Of a DNA stretch of 6,084 nt, positions 1 through 4,850 are shown in pieces. Origin of the DNA: Gammaproteobacteria bacterium (GTDB taxonomy: Bacteria; Pseudomonadota; Gammaproteobacteria; Steroidobacterales; Steroidobacteraceae); NCBI GenBank assembly GCA_030043215.1, contig JASHYG010000344.1:1-6084 (forward strand), written 5' to 3'. Position 1 is the first letter of the stretch. Every line of letters begins with the position of its first letter. The notes under the pieces are model-generated. The model had not been told where the DNA came from, ran no database searches, and worked only from the letters and a program-made list of their open reading frames with translations. The position numbers and the translations under genes were made by a program.

Positions 1-833
1 ACCACCGCTTTCTCACGGAGCGGGGCTGGAAGTTCGTGACGGGGACCGAAAGCGGAACGGCACGCCGGCCGCATCTCACGACGGGTAACAAACTCATGGG
101 CGTCGGCGGCTTTGCCGCGACACCCGAAAAGGATGCCGACTATCGAAGAGGTTATCTATGCGGTCTCATTCGTGGCGATGGGCTGCTTGGAGCGTATTCC
201 TATGTGCGTCCCGGAGGAGGATATGACAACCAGCAGCAGTTCCGGCTCGCGCTCTGCGATCGGGAAGCCCTACTGCGCGCGCGGGACTGGCTGCGACTGT
301 GGAATATCGAGACAGCCGAGTTCGTATTCAGCGTCGGCTCGGCGACGCGCAGGCCCATGCAAGCGATCCGTACCTCCGCACGCCGGCAGGTCGAGGGAGT
401 TCGTGAGCTGATTGCGTGGCCAATCTCGCCCTCTCGCGCGTGGCAGGCCGGATTCCTGGCGGGGATTTTCGACGCCGAAGGTAGCTACAGCGGCGGGACC
501 GTCCGCATTTCCAATACGGACCCAGAGATTATCGATTGGACCGGCCGGTCGCTGCGAGCGCTCGGCTTTGTGTTCGTCGTGGAACACCTGCCTCGTGTTG
601 AAACGAAGCCCATCGATGTGGTTCGCGTACTCGGAGGGTTGCGCGAGCACTTGCGCCTATTCCACTGTATCGATCCGGCCATCAGTCGCAAGCGCGACAT
701 CTCGGGGCAGGCCGTGAAGAGCGAGGCTCGGCTCGAGATCGCGGCGGTCGAGCCGCTCGGTCGGGCTATGCGGCTTTATGACCTCACCACGGGATCCGAG
801 GACTTCATCGCCAACGGCGTGGTCAGCCACAAT
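1..833 (+). mobile_element. Intein with LAGLIDADG homing endonuclease (C-terminal ~277 residues)
   Basis: This in-frame intervening protein element should excise itself from the radical SAM precursor by protein splicing. At bases 3-35 the sequence HRFLTERGWKF matches intein block B (pattern TxxHRFLTERGW); its His (3-5) is the conserved one that assists the first acyl shift. Next is a linker containing RPHLTTGNKLMGVG, then an endonuclease with LCGLIRGDG at 156-182 and LAGIFDAEG at 456-482. Blocks F and G follow as RLYDLTTGSEDFIANG and VVSHN, ending at Asn 831-833. Both endonuclease acidic residues (Asp and Glu before the final Gly of each motif) are kept, as are the penultimate His and terminal Asn, so splicing and homing activity both look intact in the visible part. 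Block A and the first residue are outside the window. A hand count gives about 62% GC for 121-660 against about 68% for 961-1380 of the extein, which fits a later arrival. Confidence 0.93.
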
Positions 834-1661
834 TGCTATGCGCGGCCGAGCCATGCCTACCTCGGACTCTCGTCGGGTCTCGATTTCGAGACTCGACTCT
901 TCTACAAGGCCGATGCCGCGCGCTTGCTGACGACGGAGCTCGCGCGGCCGGCTTACGTGTGCAAGCCGATCGTCCTCGGCGCGAATACGGATCCCTACCA
1001 GCCGATCGAGAAGCGCCTCCGGGTGACTCGATCGGTGCTGGAAGTGCTGCAGCAGTGCCGCCATCCCGTCACGATCGTCACGAAGGGGACCCTGATCCTG
1101 CGAGACCTCGACATCCTCACGGAGATGGCTCGGGAAGGACTCGCGAGCGTCGCGGTGAGCATCACGACGCTCGATGCAGAGCTCAAACGCAAGCTCGAGC
1201 CGCGCGCCGCGGCACCGCAGGCGCGTCTTACCGTCGTGCGCGAGCTCGCGGCCGCCGGGATTCCAGTGACCGTTCTCGTCGCGCCCGTGATTCCCGCCAT
1301 CACCGACCACGAGCTCGAGAGCATCGTCCAGGCCGCGGCGGCTGCCGGCGTCCGCAGCGCCGGCTATGTCCTGCTGCGGCTGCCTCACGATCTCGGCGCG
1401 CTGTTTCGCGAGTGGCTGGCGGAGCACTACCCGCAGCGGGCGCAACACGTCATGTCCCTGGTGAACGGCATGCGAGGCGGCCGCGACAACGATCCGAGAT
1501 TCGGCTCCCGCATGCGGGGAACGGGTCCTTTCGCCGAGCTACTGCGCGCGCGCTTTCAGCTCGCTTGCGCTCGCAGCGGGATCGACAGGGGTCGAAGCCC
1601 GTCCTTGGCGACGACATTGTTCCGGCCGCCCCGTACGGGCCAGCTCGAGCTCGGCATTTAG
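1..1661 (+). CDS. PA0069-family radical SAM protein interrupted by an intein (5' end outside window)
   Basis: This is a 5'-truncated gene for a radical SAM enzyme of the PA0069/Rv2578c type, related to SplB-like proteins; its substrate is not established. The frame is open from base 3 (bases 1-2 are a partial codon) and reads HRFLTERGWKF before the GTG at 36, so that GTG is internal to the intein. Codons 3-833 encode intein. The C-extein runs 834-1658 (275 aa), with a TAG stop at 1659-1661. The extein begins CYARPSHAYLGL and continues through GANTDPYQPIEKRLR, a TKG-LILRD strand, SITTLD, KLEPRAAAPQARL, GIPVTVLVAPVIPAI and FGSRMRGTG. These are the expected TIM-barrel strands and C-terminal motifs of the family. 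The first two cluster cysteines (pattern CxxxCxxC), the N-extein and the intein N-terminus lie upstream of the window. Family assignment is confident; the exact reaction is unknown. Confidence 0.93.
   Translation, partial: HRFLTERGWKFVTGTESGTARRPHLTTGNKLMGVGGFAATPEKDADYRRGYLCGLIRGDGLLGAYSYVRPGGGYDNQQQFRLALCDREALLRARDWLRLWNIETAEFVFSVGSATRRPMQAIRTSARRQVEGVRELIAWPISPSRAWQAGFLAGIFDAEGSYSGGTVRISNTDPEIIDWTGRSLRALGFVFVVEHLPRVETKPIDVVRVLGGLREHLRLFHCIDPAISRKRDISGQAVKSEARLEIAAVEPLGRAMRLYDLTTGSEDFIANGVVSHNCYARPSHAYLGLSSGLDFETRLFYKADAARLLTTELARPAYVCKPIVLGANTDPYQPIEKRLRVTRSVLEVLQQCRHPVTIVTKGTLILRDLDILTEMAREGLASVAVSITTLDAELKRKLEPRAAAPQARLTVVRELAAAGIPVTVLVAPVIPAITDHELESIVQAAAAAGVRSAGYVLLRLPHDLGALFREWLAEHYPQRAQHVMSLVNGMRGGRDNDPRFGSRMRGTGPFAELLRARFQLACARSGIDRGRSPSLATTLFRPPRTGQLELGI
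156..482 (+). other. LAGLIDADG homing endonuclease core, both motifs
   Basis: The two dodecapeptide-type helices, YLCGLIRGDG and FLAGIFDAEG, are separated by about 91 residues, as expected for a single-chain, two-motif endonuclease that cuts an intein-free allele at the insertion site. The first motif has Arg where the consensus LAGLIDADG has its first Asp, but the catalytic penultimate acidic residue is present in both. The region between them has the usual mixed strand/helix look (for example QQFRLALCDREALLRARDWL) with no internal stop. Activity is inferred from residue conservation only. Confidence 0.85.
771..836 (+). other. Intein C-terminal splice junction (blocks F/G plus Cys+1)
   Basis: The encoded peptide is RLYDLTTGSEDFIANG followed by VVSHN|C. 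YDLT-x(5)-FIANG is the classic block F pattern. VVSHN is block G, with His at 828-830 and the Asn that cyclises at 831-833. Cys at 834-836 is the +1 extein nucleophile and the first residue of the CYARPSH stretch of the radical SAM protein. The junction is clear to the codon. Confidence 0.92.
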
Positions 1662-1710
1662 GTGTCCGCGCGTCCGAGCGGAACAAGCCGGACAGGCTCG
1701 AGGTCTACGT

Positions 1711-1737
1711 TTCACCTGGGCGCACCGGTGGCATACT
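1711..1737 (+). promoter_or_regulatory. Weak sigma70-like promoter candidate for the lipoprotein-kinase operon
   Basis: TTCACC (1711-1716) matches the -35 consensus at 4 of 6 positions and CATACT (1732-1737) matches the -10 consensus at 4 of 6, with a rather short 15-base spacer. A CACCGGTG palindrome at 1723-1730 lies between them and could be an operator or chance. It is positioned about 80 bases upstream of the first operon gene. High-GC genomes make such matches unreliable. Confidence 0.25.
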
Positions 1738-1802
1738 GCCGAGGCACGTGAATCTTCGCTCGGGCATGACATCTGCTAAGTCCAATGGTCTGAGCGCATC
1801 TC

Positions 1803-1808
1803 GAGGTG
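1803..1808 (+). promoter_or_regulatory. Ribosome binding site GAGGTG for the lipoprotein gene
   Basis: GAGGTG is a good Shine-Dalgarno match, 7 bases before the ATG at 1816. It supports that start, which also gives a signal peptide leading straight into a lipobox. Confidence 0.7.
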
Positions 1809-1815
1809 ATGGAGT

Positions 1816-2427
1816 ATGCGGACGCCGCAGCTCGTGGGAGCCTGCACGATCGCGCTACTGACCGGTTGCGCGACTCCGGCGACGACGTCCGTAACGCAAT
1901 CGGGTTCCAGCTCGAGCAGCAGCTCGAGCACAGACTCTGGCTCAGGCGCGAGCTCGACCACACCGACGTCGATTTCTCAGAGTTCTGCCGGCAGTGCGGC
2001 AGCCGCTTTGGGTGCGGGCACCGGTACGGGTGCGGGCACGGGCACTGGAGCGGGCGCGGGCACAGGGGCGGGACCGGGAGTGGGACCGGGGCCGGGCGGT
2101 GGGAGCGGCTCCTCGCCAACAGGCCATGCGGCCGGCGCATCCGGTCCGGGTCCCGTGCCGTCCGCCGGCGGGGGAGGCAGCACGCCGCTCGCGGCGGTCC
2201 GCGCCTCTGGCGGCGCAGTGGTGCCCATCGTCGTGGACAACAGGACGAACAGTGGCGGAGGCTCGGGGAACGGAGCGAGCGCTCTGCTGATTCCTGACGG
2301 CAGCGATGACGACATCGTCGCCCGGCGACTGCGCAGGGCGGCCGAGGCAGAGAGGGACCCGCAGCTGCAGAAGAAGCTCTGGAAGGAATACATCCAGTAC
2401 AAGAAATACGCCGCAGCCGAGCAGTAG
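1816..2427 (+). CDS. Ser/Gly-rich lipoprotein, probably outer membrane
   Basis: This 203-residue protein has a lipoprotein signal peptide: a single Arg at position 2, a hydrophobic stretch from about 6 to 15, and lipobox LLTGC with the lipidated Cys at 18. Residue +2 is Ala, which in proteobacteria favours export to the outer membrane. The mature protein is low-complexity: eight consecutive Ser (31-38, built on a 12-base direct repeat at 1909-1932), a Gly/Ala/Thr/Pro tract (66-97) and further Gly-rich stretches. An AVVPIVVDN strand lies at 134-142. The C-terminus (about 162-198) is charged and probably helical, DGSDDDIVARRLRRAAEAE followed by LWKEYIQYKK, and is likely the functional part. No named family is recognised. 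The gene starts the operon: the kinase ATG follows its stop by two bases, so the products probably act together at the envelope. Function is unknown; a scaffold or signal-input partner of the kinase is a guess. Confidence 0.85.
   Translation: MRTPQLVGACTIALLTGCATPATTSVTQSGSSSSSSSSTDSGSGASSTTPTSISQSSAGSAAAALGAGTGTGAGTGTGAGAGTGAGPGVGPGPGGGSGSSPTGHAAGASGPGPVPSAGGGGSTPLAAVRASGGAVVPIVVDNRTNSGGGSGNGASALLIPDGSDDDIVARRLRRAAEAERDPQLQKKLWKEYIQYKKYAAAEQ
2011..2106 (+). repeat. Gly-Ala-Gly-Thr coding repeat in the lipoprotein
   Basis: This is an irregular GGN-rich tandem tract, made of six-base GGTGCG/GGCACG-type units and encoding alternating Gly with Ala, Thr, Pro or Val (residues 66-97). It reads as a flexible spacer. 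The units are degenerate rather than identical, but such tracts can vary in length between strains. Confidence 0.7.
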
Positions 2428-2429
2428 CC

Positions 2430-4850
2430 ATGGCATTCGCCGCAGCGAACAACGTACGTCTTTGTGGCCGGTTCACCCTGCTCGGAAAGCTCGGCGCGGG
2501 CGGTCAGGGCGAGGTATGGCGGGCGCGCGACCACGATCAGGGCATCGAGATTGCGCTCAAGATCCTCGGCACCGAGGCCGCGCGGACGCCGGGCGCGTGG
2601 GCGGCGCTCCAGCGCGAATTCGACATCGCGAGCCGGCTCGATCACCCCCTCATTCTGAGGGTGTACCGCCCCGAGCGGGACGGCGCGGTGCTCGCTCTGC
2701 CCATGGAACTCGCACCCGGCGGTGATCTGCGGCGGCTGCGCACCGTCAGCTATCTCGAGATCGGACCGGCGCTGCTCGAGATTGCCGAGGCGCTTGCTTA
2801 CACGCACGAGCGCGGCATCGTGCACCGGGACCTCAAGCCCGGTAACGTGCTGTTCGATGCGCGCGGCCACGTGCGGCTCGCGGATTTCGGCGTCGCCGGG
2901 TCGGTCCTCGGCGCGGCCGCGGTACCGGACGGCCTCGCTGCTCGCGCGGGCCTCTCGCCGTTCAGCGCGAGTCCAGAGCAGCTGCGCGGGGAGCCGCCGG
3001 CAATCACCGACGACATCTATGGGCTGGGCGCGCTCGCGTATGAGCTGCTGTCCGGCTATCCACCCTACTACCCCCGGTTCGATCTGAAGCGCGCCACCGA
3101 GGAGCCCGTTCCGCCGCTCAGGCCGTCTCATCAGGCGCCCGATCGGCTGATCGCGCTCGTGATGGCGATGCTCTCCAAGCGCTCCGACCAGCGTCCCGCC
3201 TCGATGCCAGAGGTCATCGAGGCGCTCGATGCGACGCTCAACGATACGCTCGCGTTCGACGAGCCGGTGGAGCTCGCGGCGACCGAGTTGGAACCGGCCG
3301 CGCCCACGTCCCGGGCGCCCGGACCCGAGCCCGAACCCGAATCCGGACTCGAACCCGGACCTGTCTCCGAGCCCGTCGTGCCGATGAAGGCCGTTCAGGT
3401 CGAGCCGCCGCGCGACCAGGACCTGCGCGGGCTCTGGGCGGACATCAAGGTGGAGCGAATGCCGAGTCCCGCGCCTCGGGCGCGCGAGCACCGCCCGCGC
3501 TGGCCTTGGGTGCTGATCGCCGGGCTCGCGGCGGCCGCGGCAGTGAGCTTTCTCGGGCTGCCACGCTGGTCGTCGTCGCTGCGGCGGCTCGCGCTGCCGC
3601 ACATCGTGGAGCCGCTCGAGCGCATCGCGGCGGCATCGCAGCGCGCCCTGGAGCCTGTCTCGCGGCGGCCGGCCGAGCGGCCTTCTCCAGCGCAGAGTGA
3701 GTCTCCGGCGCCCGCTGTTGTCACCGAGGACGAAGTTGAGACCGAGCGCGCGCGCAACGAAGCGCGGCTCGCCGCCCTCGATGCGCGCGGCGCCGGCGTT
3801 TGGGGCGGTCAGGCGTACGCCGATGCGAAGGCCCGCGAGGCGGAGGGTATCGGCGCGGATGAGGCAGGCAGTCCGGCGATGGCCTTGCAGAAGCTCGCGC
3901 AGGCCGAGCGTTTGCTCGCCACGGTGGAGCAGACCGCGCCGGGAGCGCTCGCCGCCCAGATCTCCGCGGGCGAGCAGGCGCTCGAGGTCGGCAACGGCGC
4001 GGCGGCACGCCAAGCGCTCGAGCTCGCGCAGCGGATCGATCCGGCCAATTCACGGGTGGCCGAGGATTTGCGGCGCGCACGAGCTCTCGATGGAGTTCTG
4101 CCTCTTCTGGTCGACGGCCTGAACGCGGAGGCCGGGCACCACTTCCGGCGCGCGGTGCAGGACTACAGGCGCACCCTCTCCCTCGACCCGAAGAACGCGA
4201 AGGCCCAGGCCGGGCTGCAGCGCGCGAGCGCCGCGCTGGATTCGGAGCAGTACGCGCAGGCAGTCGGGGCCGGCCTCGATGCGTTGCAAGACGGTCGCCT
4301 CCAAGCCGCCCGCGAGGCGTTCGAGCAAGCGCATCGCCTCAACTCCCGCGGCCGGGAGGCCGCGGAGGGACTCGATCGGGTCAACACGGCGATGCGGGAT
4401 CGCGAGCTGGAGCAGCTGCAGTCGCGCGGCACGGCGCTCGAAGCCCAGCAGCGCTGGAGCGAGGCCCTGCAAGCCTACGACGCGGCGCTCGAGATCGATC
4501 CCTCGCTCGCGTTTGCGCAGGAGGGCAGGGCTCGCGTCGCCACGAAGGCCGGCCTGCTGACGGGAAGCCTCCCGGACTCAGGCGCCGCGGGGCCTGGCCC
4601 GGTGGAGGCCAGCCCGGCGAGAGCCGACAAGACGGTGCGGATCTCACTCCTGTCCGACAACGTGACGGACGTGGAGATCCCGCAGATCGGGTCGCTCGGA
4701 ACGTTCGTGCGGCGGGAGATCGACTTGAAGCCCGGCAAGTACACGGTGATCGGCACGCGGGCCGGCTTCAAAGACGTGCGCCGCGACGTGACGATCGAGC
4801 CCGGGAAGGAAACCCTGACGATCAGCGTCGTTTGCGAAGAGCCGATTTGA
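2430..4850 (+). CDS. Membrane-anchored Hanks-type Ser/Thr protein kinase with periplasmic TPR-like and PEGA-like regions
   Basis: This 806-residue protein has an N-terminal kinase domain (about 15-270) with all catalytic elements: Gly loop GAGGQGEV (22-29), Lys44 in IALKIL, Glu63 as the probable helix-C partner, HRDLKPGN (132-139), DFG (152-154), SPE in place of APE (181-183), DIYGLG (195-200) and Arg255. It is an RD-type kinase, so activation-loop phosphorylation is plausible. A Pro/Glu-rich linker (297-318) leads to one membrane segment (about 358-378, WPWVLIAGLAAAAAVSFLGL) preceded by Arg residues, placing the kinase in the cytoplasm. The periplasmic part has a charged helical region (430-510), about four TPR-like repeats (513-703, with LSLDPKNAKA and LEIDPSLAFA signatures) and a PEGA-like C-terminus (734-806, with LKPGKYTVIGTRAGFKDV). 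The ATG at 2430 lies 2 bases after the lipoprotein stop without a strong ribosome site, suggesting translational coupling. Targets are unknown. Confidence 0.93.
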   Translation: MAFAAANNVRLCGRFTLLGKLGAGGQGEVWRARDHDQGIEIALKILGTEAARTPGAWAALQREFDIASRLDHPLILRVYRPERDGAVLALPMELAPGGDLRRLRTVSYLEIGPALLEIAEALAYTHERGIVHRDLKPGNVLFDARGHVRLADFGVAGSVLGAAAVPDGLAARAGLSPFSASPEQLRGEPPAITDDIYGLGALAYELLSGYPPYYPRFDLKRATEEPVPPLRPSHQAPDRLIALVMAMLSKRSDQRPASMPEVIEALDATLNDTLAFDEPVELAATELEPAAPTSRAPGPEPEPESGLEPGPVSEPVVPMKAVQVEPPRDQDLRGLWADIKVERMPSPAPRAREHRPRWPWVLIAGLAAAAAVSFLGLPRWSSSLRRLALPHIVEPLERIAAASQRALEPVSRRPAERPSPAQSESPAPAVVTEDEVETERARNEARLAALDARGAGVWGGQAYADAKAREAEGIGADEAGSPAMALQKLAQAERLLATVEQTAPGALAAQISAGEQALEVGNGAAARQALELAQRIDPANSRVAEDLRRARALDGVLPLLVDGLNAEAGHHFRRAVQDYRRTLSLDPKNAKAQAGLQRASAALDSEQYAQAVGAGLDALQDGRLQAAREAFEQAHRLNSRGREAAEGLDRVNTAMRDRELEQLQSRGTALEAQQRWSEALQAYDAALEIDPSLAFAQEGRARVATKAGLLTGSLPDSGAAGPGPVEASPARADKTVRISLLSDNVTDVEIPQIGSLGTFVRREIDLKPGKYTVIGTRAGFKDVRRDVTIEPGKETLTISVVCEEPI
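3318..3383 (+). repeat. Pro/Glu-rich low-complexity linker in the kinase
   Basis: Repeated Pro-Glu codons encode PEPEPESGLEPGPVSEP between the kinase domain and the transmembrane segment (residues 297-318). It is a stiff, acidic, juxtamembrane spacer of a kind common in bacterial receptor kinases, and not a transferable DNA repeat. Confidence 0.6.
4836..4841 (+). promoter_or_regulatory. Ribosome binding site GAAGAG for the FHA-like/PEGA gene
   Basis: GAAGAG sits 8 bases before the ATG at 4850, inside the kinase coding end. Together with the TGATG stop/start overlap it supports translationally coupled initiation at this ATG. Confidence 0.5.

Larger units (their letters stand above)
1662..1815. 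other. Intergenic gap between radical SAM gene and lipoprotein operon
   Basis: This 154-base stretch has no plausible coding sequence. A short stem, TCCGC (1665-1669) with GCGGA (1678-1682), follows the stop codon but has no T-run, so I do not call it a terminator. A perfect 8-base palindrome CACCGGTG sits at 1723-1730, inside the spacer of the weak promoter candidate. The gap is the natural place for the promoter of the downstream three-gene operon. Confidence 0.6.

Noticed and set aside
657..1448. 263-codon minus-strand frame opposite the radical SAM gene
   Set aside because: It is a shadow of the conserved + strand gene with no domain features of its own.
1642..1651. Palindrome AGCTCGAGCT near the end of the radical SAM gene
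   Set aside because: It lies in coding sequence and reflects frequent GAG-CTC codons; similar strings recur throughout the window.
1665..1682. Stem TCCGC/GCGGA after the radical SAM stop codon as a terminator
   Set aside because: The stem has only 5 base pairs and no T-run follows; such stems are common by chance at this GC content.
833..1861. 342-codon + strand frame overlapping the radical SAM C-terminus
   Set aside because: The translation is Arg/Ala-rich with no recognisable motif and overlaps a clearly conserved enzyme in another frame.
1977..4013. 678-codon open frame on the minus strand
   Set aside because: It lies antisense to the kinase and lipoprotein and has Arg/Gly/Leu-rich composition without domain signatures. 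It is a mirror frame produced by high third-position GC in the real gene.
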